Shown here piece after piece: positions 32,415 to 42,018 of a stretch of 64,000 nt of DNA. The stretch is from CALMEC01 sp964628685 (GTDB lineage Bacteria > Actinomycetota > Thermoleophilia > Miltoncostaeales > Miltoncostaeaceae), in assembly GCA_964628685.1 (NCBI GenBank), contig CAZVNM010000005.1, positions 62,001 through 126,000 of the forward strand. The letters are read 5' to 3'. A program made the translations under genes and the position numbers. The notes under the pieces were generated by a model that worked only from the letters and a program-made list of their open reading frames with translations, searched no databases and was not told the origin of the DNA. Each line of letters opens with the position of its first letter. Within the stretch, counting starts at the first letter, position 1.

Positions 32415-33082
32415 TCATCGCCGTCGACGGGCCCGCCGGGGCCGGCAAGAGCACCGTGGCGCGCCGGGTGGCCGAGCGTCTGGGCTTCGGCTACCTCAAC
32501 ACCGGGTCGATGTACCGCGCCGTCGCGCTGGCCGCCATCCGGGAGTCGGTGGACCCCGCCGACGCGACCGCCCTCACGGCGCTCGCCCGCGCCCACGAGG
32601 TGCGCCTCGCGCATCTGGACGGACGCGAGTCGGTCATCCTGGACGGCGTCGACGTGTCGGCCGCGGTCCGCGACGGCGCGGTGACCGACCTCGTGTCGCA
32701 GGTCGCCGCGCACGCCGACCTGCGCGAGATCGTGGTGGACTGGCAGCGGGAGATCCTCGCGTCGGGCGACTGGGTGGCCGACGGCCGCGACATCGGCACG
32801 GTGGTGGCCCCGGACGCGCAGGTGAAGGTGTTCCTCACCGCCAGCCCGCAGGAGCGCGCCGGACGACGCCACCGCGAGCTGGTGGACGCCGGCGAGGACG
32901 TGGATCTGGACGACGTCCTGCGGGGCATCGTCGAGCGCGACCGCCGCGACGAGGGACGTGCGGCGTCCCCGCTCACGGTGGCGGACGGGGCGACGGTGGT
33001 CGACACCACGGAGATGGACATCGAACAGGTCGTGGAGCGTCTCGTGCGGCTGGTGAGCGAGGGGGAGGGGACGATCACATGA
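32411..33082 (+). CDS. cmk: Cytidylate kinase, CTG start
   Basis: Cmk phosphorylates CMP and dCMP. The 223-residue protein has IIAVDGPAGAGKSTVARRVAERLGFGYLNTGSMYRAVA (P-loop and CMP site), DGRDIGTVVAPDAQVKVFLTASPQERAGRRHREL and RDRRDEGRAASPL. There is no ATG, GTG or TTG near the conserved start; the codon exactly where family members have Met is CTG at 32411, overlapping the aroA stop as CTGA. That mirrors the ATGA/GTGA overlaps of other operon genes here, so a CTG start is very likely. plsC follows with ATGA. Confidence 0.93.
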   Translation: MIIAVDGPAGAGKSTVARRVAERLGFGYLNTGSMYRAVALAAIRESVDPADATALTALARAHEVRLAHLDGRESVILDGVDVSAAVRDGAVTDLVSQVAAHADLREIVVDWQREILASGDWVADGRDIGTVVAPDAQVKVFLTASPQERAGRRHRELVDAGEDVDLDDVLRGIVERDRRDEGRAASPLTVADGATVVDTTEMDIEQVVERLVRLVSEGEGTIT

Positions 33083-33732
33083 CCGTGGCCAGGGGCCCCC
33101 TGTGGCAGATCGGACGTTCGCTGCTCTTCCCGATCGTCTACGGCTTCTTCCGTCTGCGCCGCTCCGGGCACCGCAACATCCCCAAGCGCGGCGCGACGCT
33201 GATCGTGAGCAACCACCTGTCGGTCAAGGACCCGCCCATCGTGGGTATGGCCGCGCAGCCGCGCTTCGTCTTCTTCATGGCCAAGTCGGGGCTCTTCTCC
33301 AACCGGGTGGCGGGGTGGATCCTGCGGGGCGTTGGGGCGTTCCCGGTGGAGCGCGGCGCCGCGGACCGCGACGCCATCCGCTTCTCGCGCGAGATCCTGG
33401 CGCGCGGGGAGGGGATGATCATGTTCCCGGAGGGCACGCGCAGCCTGAGCGGCAACCTTCGGCCCTTCTTCACCGGTGCCGGCGCCCTGGCCCTCGAGCC
33501 CGGGGTCACCGTCATCCCGACCGCCATCTGGGGCAGTCAGACGAAGACCGGTCGGGTGACCGTGGTGTTCGGCGAGCCGCTCGACCTGAGCGACCTGACC
33601 GAGGGCCCGCGCGGCGCGCGCATCCGCGAGGCGACGGCCCGCATCGCCCAGGCGGTGGCCGACCTGGTGCCGCTGGCCGGCGGGCCACCGCAGACGGTCG
33701 CCACCGGCACCCCGTCGCTGGAGCCGTTCTGA
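33079..33732 (+). CDS. plsC: 1-acylglycerol-3-phosphate O-acyltransferase (PlsC family)
   Basis: This 217-residue acyltransferase has the catalytic NHLSVKDPP (H-x4-D, about residues 45-50), PRFVFFMAKSGLF, FPVERG and FPEGTRS blocks, and a hydrophobic N-terminal segment for membrane association. It acylates lysophosphatidate to phosphatidate. The order cmk-plsC-der is common in Gram-positives. Start ATG overlaps the cmk stop by four bases. Confidence 0.92.
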   Translation: MTVARGPLWQIGRSLLFPIVYGFFRLRRSGHRNIPKRGATLIVSNHLSVKDPPIVGMAAQPRFVFFMAKSGLFSNRVAGWILRGVGAFPVERGAADRDAIRFSREILARGEGMIMFPEGTRSLSGNLRPFFTGAGALALEPGVTVIPTAIWGSQTKTGRVTVVFGEPLDLSDLTEGPRGARIREATARIAQAVADLVPLAGGPPQTVATGTPSLEPF

Positions 33733-33765
33733 GCCGCGCGCCCACGCGGGCGCCGCACGATCTGC

Positions 33766-33771
33766 TTCACT
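33766..33771 (+). promoter_or_regulatory. Possible -10 TTCACT, leaderless der promoter
   Basis: TTCACT, seven bases (GCCGGGC), GTG at 33779. The 11-mer CACTGCCGGGC is repeated exactly before the priA ATG. Confidence 0.4.
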
Positions 33772-33778
33772 GCCGGGC

Positions 33779-35176
33779 GTGAGTCCCGAATCCAGACGCC
33801 CCACCGCGGCCGAACGGCGCGCGGAGGCGAAGGCCCGCCGCACCGCGGGCATCGCGTCCATGGCCGACGGCCTGCCGGTGGTCGCCATCGTCGGCTACCC
33901 CAACGTCGGCAAGTCGACCCTCTTCAACCGCCTGTCCGGGCGCCGGGACGCCGTGGTCGACCCGCAGGCCGGGGTCACCCGCGACCGCCGACAGGGGACC
34001 GCCGACTGGCGCGGCAGGGTCTTTCAGCTGGTCGACACCGGCGGCATCGACGAGGCCGATCCGAGCCCCATCAACCGGCAGGTGGCGTCGCAGGCGATGC
34101 TCGCGGTCGACGAGGCCGACGTCATCCTGTTCGTCCTGGACGGCCAGACCGGGGCGGCCGCCGGGGACCTCGACATCGCCGAGCGGCTGCGCCGCGCCCA
34201 CCGCCCGGTCATCGTGGTGGCCAACAAGGCCGACGCCGAACGCCACGAGATGGCCGCCCAGTCGCTGTGGGGGCTCGGGTTCCCGCAGGTGATCGCGGTC
34301 TCGGCCCAGCACGGTCGCAACATCGGCGAGCTCCTGGACGCCGTCGTGGAGCTCCTGCCCGACGCGCCGGCGTTCGACCTGGACGCCGAGGCACCGCCCG
34401 CCATCGCCATCCTGGGGCGACCCAACGTGGGGAAGAGCAGCCTCCTGAACGCCCTCCTCGGCGAGGAGCGGGCGGTCGTCCACGACGTCCCCGGCACCAC
34501 GCGCGACCCGGTGGACACCGTGATCGAGGTGGACGGGCGGCGCGTCGTGCTCACCGACACCGCCGGGCTTCGGCGTCGCGGCAAGGCGCGGGAGAACGTG
34601 GAGCGCTACAGCCACCTGCGCGCCATCCAGGCGGCCGAGCGCAGCGACGTCGCCATCGTCGTGTGCGACGCGACGGTGGGGATCACCGACGCCGACCTGT
34701 CCGCCGCCGACCAGGCCGCGCACGCCCACTGCGCCACGCTGCTCGTGATGAACAAGTGGGACCTGGCCCAGCCCGACCTGGACCACCTGCACGGGTATGT
34801 GCGCGCCAAGGTGCGACAGCGACCGCCGATCGAGGTGAGCTCGGCGGAGACCGGGGAGGGGGTCCAGCGGCTCCTGCCGGCGGCGCTTCGCCTCTACGAG
34901 CGGCTGGGGGAGCGCATCACCACCAACCGCCTCAACACGGAGCTTCGCCGGTTGGCGGAGGAGCGCCCGGGACCGCGGGACGGTGCGCGCCGCCTGTCGC
35001 TGCGATATCTGGTCCAGACGGGTGTGAACCCCCCCACGTTCCGGTTGGACGTCAACGATCGCTCGCTCATGACCCGCGACTACGGATTCTGGCTCGAGAA
35101 CCGTCTGCGCCGCGCGTTCGACCTGGACGGGATCCCCATGATCATCGAGGTGCGAGGCCGCCGCGGGGCACGCTGA
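33779..35176 (+). CDS. der: Ribosome biogenesis GTPase Der (EngA)
   Basis: Der acts in 50S subunit maturation and has two tandem GTPase domains. Both are complete: domain 1 with VGYPNVGKSTLFNRLSG, DTGGI and ANKAD; domain 2 with LGRPNVGKSSLLNALLG, VPGTTRDP, DTAGLRRRGK and MNKWDL, then the KH-like C-terminal domain (RLSLRYLVQTGVNPPTFRLDVN). A 30-residue basic N-terminal extension (RRPTAAERRAEAKARRTAG) precedes domain 1. The GTG at 33779 has no Shine-Dalgarno and appears leaderless; internal ATG at residue 28 would remove the extension. Confidence 0.95.
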   Translation: MSPESRRPTAAERRAEAKARRTAGIASMADGLPVVAIVGYPNVGKSTLFNRLSGRRDAVVDPQAGVTRDRRQGTADWRGRVFQLVDTGGIDEADPSPINRQVASQAMLAVDEADVILFVLDGQTGAAAGDLDIAERLRRAHRPVIVVANKADAERHEMAAQSLWGLGFPQVIAVSAQHGRNIGELLDAVVELLPDAPAFDLDAEAPPAIAILGRPNVGKSSLLNALLGEERAVVHDVPGTTRDPVDTVIEVDGRRVVLTDTAGLRRRGKARENVERYSHLRAIQAAERSDVAIVVCDATVGITDADLSAADQAAHAHCATLLVMNKWDLAQPDLDHLHGYVRAKVRQRPPIEVSSAETGEGVQRLLPAALRLYERLGERITTNRLNTELRRLAEERPGPRDGARRLSLRYLVQTGVNPPTFRLDVNDRSLMTRDYGFWLENRLRRAFDLDGIPMIIEVRGRRGAR

Positions 35177-35293
35177 AATCAGGTGCTTGCCGGTCGACAA
35201 GCCGGGGGCGTTCGGCGGTCGGTAGCATCCTGAGCTTTTCGACTCTTGATCGTTCCTTTACTGCCCGGTGGCAAGGGGTCCGAGGACCACTGC

Positions 35294-35299
35294 TACCGT
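35294..35299 (+). promoter_or_regulatory. -10 box TACCGT for the DUF3352 lipoprotein gene
   Basis: TACCGT lies nine bases before the ATG at 35309, giving an almost leaderless transcript. A second candidate, TAGCAT, lies at 35223-35228. Confidence 0.4.
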
Positions 35300-35308
35300 C
35301 GTCGAACG

Positions 35309-36931
35309 ATGGGTGTGATGCACTCGCAGATCTCATGTCGCAGGGCGCCCGGTCGCCGCGGTGGACGCATCCGATGGATGGCGGCGCTGGCGGCCGCGTC
35401 GGCCGTCCTCGTGGCGGGCTGCGGAGGCGGCGGGGATCCCATGCGCACTGGCTCCGGGGCGGGCCGCGTCGCCGCGTTCATCCCGGCGGGATCGCCCGTC
35501 TACCTCGAGATGTCCACCGACCTGTCGAGCCCGCAGTGGAGCATGGCGCGCGACATCGCCACGCGCTTCCCCGGGTACGGCGATCTGATGGACCGGGCGC
35601 GCGAGTCGCTCCAGAAGGACGGCCTCGACTTCGAGCGCGACATCCGGCCGATCCTCGGCGACGACGCGGCCGTGGGCATCATCGACTTCGCCAGGCAGCG
35701 TGAGGCCCCCGCGTACATCGTCGCCATCGACCTCGCCGACGGCAAGGAGGCGACGCTCGAGGACCTCATCACCCGCGGCGGCGGCACCACCGAGGTCGGC
35801 CAGTACGAGGGCGCCACGATCTACCGGCAGGACAACGGCTCGTCCTACGCGGCCATCGTCGACGGCGCGTTCCTCATCGCCGCCACCGAGGCGGACGTCA
35901 AGCGCGGAGTGGACGCCAAGCGCGGCGGCGCCTCGGCGTCGATGGCGGGATCCGACCAGCTGAAGGCCGCCTTCCAGGGGCTTCCCGACGAGGTCCTCAT
36001 CCAGGGATTCGTCGACATCGGCTCGCTCATCACCACCGTCGAGCGTCAGGCGGGCACCACGTCCGCGTCCAAGCAGCTCGAGTCGCTCGGGTTCGGATCC
36101 GACTCGTCCATCGCGATCTCCCTGTCCACCGAGCAGGACGGCGTGCGGATCAAGGCGGTCGGCGACAACTTCGGGAAGGTCCAGGAGGACACGTCGTACA
36201 CGCCGCGGCTCGTCGAGCGGGCGTCGGCCGACGCGCTGGCGGTCGTCGGCATCAGCAACACGTACGAGATCGGCCGGCTCGCCCTGGAACAGGCCATCGC
36301 ATCCGACCCCACGACCAGGGACCAGCTGGCGACCATCCGCGGGGCGCTCGGGTTCATCGGCCTCTCGGTCGACGACCTGAAGATGCTCTTCTCCGGCGAG
36401 CAGATCATCACGGTCGAGCCGGGCAGCCCCGTGCCGCGCATCGTCGCCGGCCTTCGGGTCACCGACGGCAAGCGCGCGGCCGAGACACTCGACCGTGTGC
36501 GCACCCAGATCACCGTGCTCCTCGGCAGCCGCGGCGGTGGCAGCGTCCCGCCGTTCAACGAGGTCGAGCTGGCCGACGGGGTGAAGGGCTGGCGCGCACA
36601 GGTGGATCCCAAGGCGGACGTCGTCTACGGCGTCGACGGCGACCTCGCGATCATCGGGTCGGACGTGGAGGCGGTCAAGCGCTTCCAGCGCCCCGACTCG
36701 CGGCTGACCGACGACCCGGCCTACCAGGCGGCCACCGACCAGATGCCCGGCAAGGTGCAGAGCCTCCTGTGGCTCGACGTCTCCGCGCTGGTCGACCTGG
36801 CGGAGGCGCAGGGTGCGTTCAAGGACGCCGATCCGGACGCCCTCCCCAACATCCGCCCGGTCAAGAACGTGGCGGCATGGAGCACGGGCGGCGAGCACCC
36901 CACGTTCGAGGTGTTCTTCACCGTCAAGTGA
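35309..36931 (+). CDS. DUF3352 family lipoprotein
   Basis: This 540-residue protein has a basic region, a signal peptide (IRWMAALAAASAVLVAGC) with lipobox LVAGC (Cys about 38), a Gly-rich linker and a long extracytoplasmic domain that resembles DUF3352: AAFIPAGSPVYLEMSTDLSSPQW near the start and repeated beta-rich units such as YIVAIDLADGKEATLEDLI, EGATIYRQDNGSSYAAIVDGAFLIAATEADVKRGVDA and a C-terminal NVAAWSTGGEHPTFEVFFTVK. The role is unknown. Starts at 35309 and 35318 are both possible. Confidence 0.85.
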   Translation: MGVMHSQISCRRAPGRRGGRIRWMAALAAASAVLVAGCGGGGDPMRTGSGAGRVAAFIPAGSPVYLEMSTDLSSPQWSMARDIATRFPGYGDLMDRARESLQKDGLDFERDIRPILGDDAAVGIIDFARQREAPAYIVAIDLADGKEATLEDLITRGGGTTEVGQYEGATIYRQDNGSSYAAIVDGAFLIAATEADVKRGVDAKRGGASASMAGSDQLKAAFQGLPDEVLIQGFVDIGSLITTVERQAGTTSASKQLESLGFGSDSSIAISLSTEQDGVRIKAVGDNFGKVQEDTSYTPRLVERASADALAVVGISNTYEIGRLALEQAIASDPTTRDQLATIRGALGFIGLSVDDLKMLFSGEQIITVEPGSPVPRIVAGLRVTDGKRAAETLDRVRTQITVLLGSRGGGSVPPFNEVELADGVKGWRAQVDPKADVVYGVDGDLAIIGSDVEAVKRFQRPDSRLTDDPAYQAATDQMPGKVQSLLWLDVSALVDLAEAQGAFKDADPDALPNIRPVKNVAAWSTGGEHPTFEVFFTVK

Positions 36932-36974
36932 TCCGCGGTGCCCGCGCCTGCGCGGAGCCCGGGGGGACCGTTGG

Positions 36975-36980
36975 TATGCT
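36975..36980 (+). promoter_or_regulatory. -10 box TATGCT for metK
   Basis: TATGCT lies 27 bases before the ATG at 37008. The short predicted leader leaves no room for a SAM riboswitch. Confidence 0.5.
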
Positions 36981-37007
36981 CTTCGACGCTTTGACGACGA
37001 AAGGGCG

Positions 37008-38195
<1,188 letters not shown>

Positions 38196-38211
38196 TCCAA
38201 AGGAGCACGTG

Positions 38212-38295
38212 GTGCGCAAGTCCCTCATCTTCGCTGTGGTGATCGGCTTCGTGATGGGCGCGGCGTTCGTCCTTCGCCGCGGCGCCTCCCGCTGA
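38212..38295 (+). CDS. 27-residue single-helix membrane peptide
   Basis: GTG at 38212 follows the Shine-Dalgarno AAAGGAG (38199-38205) by six bases, 16 bases after metK. The frame reads two basic residues, a hydrophobic helix SLIFAVVIGFVMGAAFVL and RRGASR, then TGA, a typical small membrane peptide with positive charge at both ends. It lies between metK and priA. I know no family; the ribosome site and clean helix argue that it is real. Confidence 0.55.
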   Translation: MRKSLIFAVVIGFVMGAAFVLRRGASR

Positions 38296-38299
38296 CCCT

Positions 38300-38305
38300 T
38301 CCACT
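38300..38305 (+). promoter_or_regulatory. Possible -10 TCCACT, leaderless priA promoter
   Basis: TCCACT, seven bases (GCCGGGC), ATG at 38313; shares CACTGCCGGGC with the region before der. Confidence 0.4.
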
Positions 38306-38312
38306 GCCGGGC

Positions 38313-40511
38313 ATGGCCCGGTCGCGCCGGGTCGTGGGCGTCGTCCCCCTGGTCGACGCCCGCAAGCTCGACCGGGTCCTCGACTACGGTGTGCCCGCCC
38401 ACCTCGCCGACGAGGTGGGCGCCGGCGCGCTGGTGGCCTGCCCCCTGCGGGGGCGCACCGTCCTCGGCGTCGTCGTCGCCGAGGGTGCCGGCGACTACGA
38501 CGGCTCTCGCCTGGCCGACCTGCTCGCCGTGGTGGAGGACGCCCCGCGCGTGGGCCCGGTCCAGCTGGAGCTGGCCGACTGGATGGCGCGCTACTACGCG
38601 GCCACGCGGGCCCAGTGCCTGCGTCTCATGCTGCCACCGCGCGCCGAGGGTGCCCTCACGCGCGACCCGTCGGGCCGCTGGCGCCTGGGGCCAATGCCCA
38701 TGGGGCGCCGACAGCTGATCGCCCGTGCGGTCGGGGCGCCGGTCGACGGGCGACGCGGCGCCATCGTCGACGCCCTCACGGCCGAGGGCGGCGTGCTGCC
38801 GGCCTCCGAGCTCTGCCGCCTTGCCCGGACCACCGTCCCCACGCTACGGGCCATGGCCACGGCCGGGCAGCTGGAGCTGACCGAGGGGGTCTGGGACCCC
38901 GATGCCCGCCCACCGGCGGCGCCCACCGTCGCGGCCCCGGTGCTCACCGCCGAGCAGGAGGCCGCGGTCGCCGCGCTGGGTGCCGCCTCCGATGCGGGGC
39001 AGCGCGCGCGACTGCTGCACGGGGTCACCGGGTCGGGCAAGACCGAGGTCTACATCAGACTCATCGAGCGCATGCGCGCGGCGGGGCGCGCCACCATCGT
39101 CCTCGTGCCCGAGATCGCCCTCACGCCGCAGACCGCCGACCGTCTGCGCGCACGGCTCGGGGGACGCCTGGAGGTCTGGCATTCGGGGCTCACGGTGGCG
39201 GAGCGGGTGCGCGCCGACGCCCGCATCCGCCGCGGCGAGGCCGACGTGGTGCTGGGCGCGCGCAGTGCGGTGTTCGCGCCGGTCCCCGACGTCGGGCTGA
39301 TCGTGGTGGACGAGGAGCACGACGGCTCGTACAAGCAGGACGCCGCCCCGCGCTACGACGCGCGTCAGGTCGCCTACCGGCGGGCGGCGATCGAGGGGGC
39401 CATGGTGGTCTACGGCAGCGCCACGCCGCGGCCGGAGTCGTGGTACGCCCTCGATCGCGTCACCCTGAGCGCGCGGGCCGACGGCGCCCGTCTGCCGCAC
39501 GTCGAGATCGTCGACATGCGCGTCCAGGCGCCGGGACCGGTCTCGCGGCAGCTCGCCCGCGCGCTGCACGACGCCGCCGACCGGCGCCAGAAGGCCATCA
39601 TCCTGCTGAACCGTCGCGGCCTCGCCCGCCAGATCCTCTGCCGCGGCTGCGGGTGGATCGCCCGGTGCCCGGCCTGCGACGTGCCGATGGTGGTCCACGA
39701 CCGGCCCACCAGGCTCGTGTGCCACCACTGCGGCACCGACCGCGGGGTGCCCGAGGTGTGCCCGCGCTGCGACGCGGCCGAGATGATCCGCCAGGGGTCG
39801 GGGACACAGGGGCTCGAGGAGGCCCTGGCCGCCGCGGTGCCCGGCGTGCCCCTGGTGCGCCTCGACACCGACGTGGTCGGGCGGCGCGGAGACCTGGAGG
39901 CGCGTCTGGAGGCGTTCGCCCGGCCCGGCGCCGCGATCCTCCTGGGAACGCAGATGGTGGCCAAGGGCCACGACCTGCCCGACGTCACGGTGGCCGCCGT
40001 CCTCGACGCCGACGGGCCGCTCCAGCAACCCGACTTCCGCGCCGAGGAGCGGGCGTTCAGCCTGATCGTCCAGCTGGCGGGGCGGGCCGGGCGGCGGGGC
40101 GAGCCCTCCCGTGTGTTCGTGCAGGCGTGGGAGCCCGCGGGACGCGCGGTGCGGCTGGCCGCCGACCACGACGTGGTGACGTTCCTGGACGGCGAGCTCG
40201 CCCGGCGCCAGGAGCACGACTTCCCGCCGTTCGGCCATCTCGTGCGCGTGGTGGTGGAGGGGGACGACCCGACGACGGTGCGAAACGCCGCCGCCGAGCT
40301 GACCGGCCGCTTCGAGCGCGAGCTTGCCGACGTGCGGGTGCTGGGTCCGGCGCCGATGCACCGCGTCCGCGGCCGCACGCGCCGCTCGATCCTGGTCCGC
40401 GCCGACCGGGCGACCGACGTGGCCGGACCCATCCGCGACATGGTCGACGCCGCCACCGGATCGTCGTCCGCGGTGCGCATCACCGTCGACGTCGACCCCC
40501 AGGACACCTGA
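38313..40511 (+). CDS. priA: Primosomal helicase PriA
   Basis: PriA reloads the replisome at stalled forks. The 732-residue protein has the N-terminal 3'-end-binding domain, Walker A HGVTGSGKTEVYI, IVLVPEIALTPQ, LGARSAVFAP, VVDEEHDGSYKQ, GSATPRPES, and the helicase C-terminal motifs GTQMVAKGHDLPDVT and QLAGRAGR. The zinc-binding insert is complete with eight cysteines (CRGCGWIARCPAC, CHHCG, CPRC). Many later-branching Actinobacteria have PriA with broken Walker motifs; here all are intact. ATG at 38313, apparently leaderless. Confidence 0.96.
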   Translation: MARSRRVVGVVPLVDARKLDRVLDYGVPAHLADEVGAGALVACPLRGRTVLGVVVAEGAGDYDGSRLADLLAVVEDAPRVGPVQLELADWMARYYAATRAQCLRLMLPPRAEGALTRDPSGRWRLGPMPMGRRQLIARAVGAPVDGRRGAIVDALTAEGGVLPASELCRLARTTVPTLRAMATAGQLELTEGVWDPDARPPAAPTVAAPVLTAEQEAAVAALGAASDAGQRARLLHGVTGSGKTEVYIRLIERMRAAGRATIVLVPEIALTPQTADRLRARLGGRLEVWHSGLTVAERVRADARIRRGEADVVLGARSAVFAPVPDVGLIVVDEEHDGSYKQDAAPRYDARQVAYRRAAIEGAMVVYGSATPRPESWYALDRVTLSARADGARLPHVEIVDMRVQAPGPVSRQLARALHDAADRRQKAIILLNRRGLARQILCRGCGWIARCPACDVPMVVHDRPTRLVCHHCGTDRGVPEVCPRCDAAEMIRQGSGTQGLEEALAAAVPGVPLVRLDTDVVGRRGDLEARLEAFARPGAAILLGTQMVAKGHDLPDVTVAAVLDADGPLQQPDFRAEERAFSLIVQLAGRAGRRGEPSRVFVQAWEPAGRAVRLAADHDVVTFLDGELARRQEHDFPPFGHLVRVVVEGDDPTTVRNAAAELTGRFERELADVRVLGPAPMHRVRGRTRRSILVRADRATDVAGPIRDMVDAATGSSSAVRITVDVDPQDT

Positions 40512-40555
40512 TCGGCGTTTCGCACGGTGTGAGACCGTCGCGCGGTGCGGGCGAC

Positions 40556-40561
40556 TAGGAT
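40556..40561 (+). promoter_or_regulatory. -10 box TAGGAT for the 289-residue orphan
   Basis: TAGGAT 38 bases before the ATG at 40600; TTGGAG at 40585-40590 is the ribosome site in the predicted leader. Confidence 0.5.
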
Positions 40562-40599
40562 GTACCGGTCCGCACGCCGTCGATTGGAGCCCGTTCGCC

Positions 40600-41469
40600 A
40601 TGCCGAGACCACGCCTGTTCGAGACGCCCTCCGACCAACGGGAGCGCTGGTCACACGTGCTCGGCTGCCTGATCGGCCTCAGCAGCGCCGAGACCCGTCC
40701 GGCGCTCATCGCCGAACTCGCCGGTGAGGACCTCCCGGACGCCGACGCCGCGCAGACCCGTCTGGCCACGCGGGCCGGCGACTGGGGCGTGGACATCCTC
40801 GTCCGCGACCGCCAGGGCCGGTGGGCGGTGGCCATCCAGACCACCCTCGGATGGGACGTCGCCTCGCAGATCGCCGCGGAGGGTGCGCTCACGGCGCTCG
40901 CATCGTCGGCCGAGCGGGTGATCGGCGTCGTCATCTGCCCGGACCGCAAGCCGTCCTCGGCCATCGAGGCGGCCCGCGCCAACGGCTTCGACGTACGGCA
41001 CAAGAGCTGGCTGCGGGTGCGCGACTGGGTGCAGGAGCGGCCGGAGCGCGGCGGATCGACCGGTGTCGACGCGGCGCTCCTGCGCGAGGCGGAGTACTTC
41101 TTCACGCCCCGCGTGGCGGAGCTCTACCGCCTGGAGGAGGTCATGGGCACGATCGACGCCGACCTGCGTCCGGTGCTCTCGTCGGTCTACTTCGACCTGA
41201 ACGACCTGTCCATCGCGCCGCTCATGACCCACCCGTCCACCGGCGTCTCCCAGACCCGCATCACCTTCCCGCGCACCGGCGATGCCGGGGCCGAGATCCT
41301 GGTGGCCGACGGCGCCCTGTCGGTGCGGGTGCGCGGCACCGGGATGGGCGGCGGGTTCACCGGCGACGGCGACTGGTCGCAGCTGGAGCTGACCGGTTCG
41401 GACACGTGGACCGCCAACCGATCCGAGGCGGTGGACGCCGCACGCGCCGCGCTGCCCGTTCCGAGGTAG
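40600..41469 (+). CDS. Uncharacterised protein, possible PD-(D/E)XK-like N-terminal domain
   Basis: This 289-residue protein is not one I recognise. Residues 55-115 (GDWGVDILVRDRQGRWAVAIQTTLGWDVASQIAAEGALTAL then VIGVVICPD) have the strand-Asp-hairpin-strand pattern of PD-(D/E)XK nucleases, with Asp in VDIL and AIQT in place of the E/QxK; the Lys is missing. The second half (160-289) is beta-rich with a Gly-rich TGMGGGFTGDGDWSQLELTG stretch. def begins three bases after its stop. Nuclease identity is a weak inference. Confidence 0.7.
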   Translation: MPRPRLFETPSDQRERWSHVLGCLIGLSSAETRPALIAELAGEDLPDADAAQTRLATRAGDWGVDILVRDRQGRWAVAIQTTLGWDVASQIAAEGALTALASSAERVIGVVICPDRKPSSAIEAARANGFDVRHKSWLRVRDWVQERPERGGSTGVDAALLREAEYFFTPRVAELYRLEEVMGTIDADLRPVLSSVYFDLNDLSIAPLMTHPSTGVSQTRITFPRTGDAGAEILVADGALSVRVRGTGMGGGFTGDGDWSQLELTGSDTWTANRSEAVDAARAALPVPR

Positions 41470-41472
41470 CGC

Positions 41473-42018
41473 GTGGCACGGACCGAACCCGACCCCGAGG
41501 TCGAGGCCCGGCGCGTGGCGGCGCTGCGCCACATCCGTCAGATCGGCGACCCCGTGCTGCGCACACCCGCGGCCGACATCGACGTGTTCGACGAGGCGCT
41601 CAAGCACGAGGCCGAGCAGATGATCGTGCTCATGCACGACGCGCGCGGGGTGGGGCTGGCCGCCAACCAGATCGGCCGGCTGCGACGGCTCATCGTCGTC
41701 GACCCGTCGGAGGACGAACCGCCCCGGGCACTCGTGAACCCCCGCATCGTCGAACGCTCCGACGAGGAGGAGCTGGGGCAGGAGGGGTGTCTCTCCATCG
41801 CCGAGGTGCTGGTGGAGGTGCCGCGCGCGACGCGCATCAGGGTGGCCGCGAAGGACCTGGACGGCGCCGACCTCGACATCGAGGCGAGCGACTTCGCCGC
41901 CCGCGTCCTGCAGCACGAGATCGACCACCTGGACGGCATCCTCATCCTTGACCGAACCTCGAAGGACGAACGCAGGGAGGCCCTGCGTCAACTGCGCGAG
42001 GGGCCGCAGCGACGATGA
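41473..42018 (+). CDS. def: Peptide deformylase
   Basis: Def removes formyl from nascent N-termini. The 181-residue protein has all three motifs: GVGLAANQIG, EGCLS and QHEIDHLDG, whose Cys and two His bind the metal. Codon three after the preceding stop is the GTG start; the gene ends with ATGA into fmt, pairing the deformylase with the formyltransferase. Confidence 0.96.
   Translation: MARTEPDPEVEARRVAALRHIRQIGDPVLRTPAADIDVFDEALKHEAEQMIVLMHDARGVGLAANQIGRLRRLIVVDPSEDEPPRALVNPRIVERSDEEELGQEGCLSIAEVLVEVPRATRIRVAAKDLDGADLDIEASDFAARVLQHEIDHLDGILILDRTSKDERREALRQLREGPQRR

Noticed and set aside
33767..35200. A 477-codon minus-strand frame opposite der
   Set aside because: It mirrors der exactly and has no recognisable motif or ribosome site.
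36932..37007. SAM riboswitch before metK
   Set aside because: Predicted leader is about 20 nt, too short.
38844..41105. A 753-codon minus-strand frame opposite priA
   Set aside because: Antisense shadow of priA with Arg/Pro/Gly-rich, domain-free translation.
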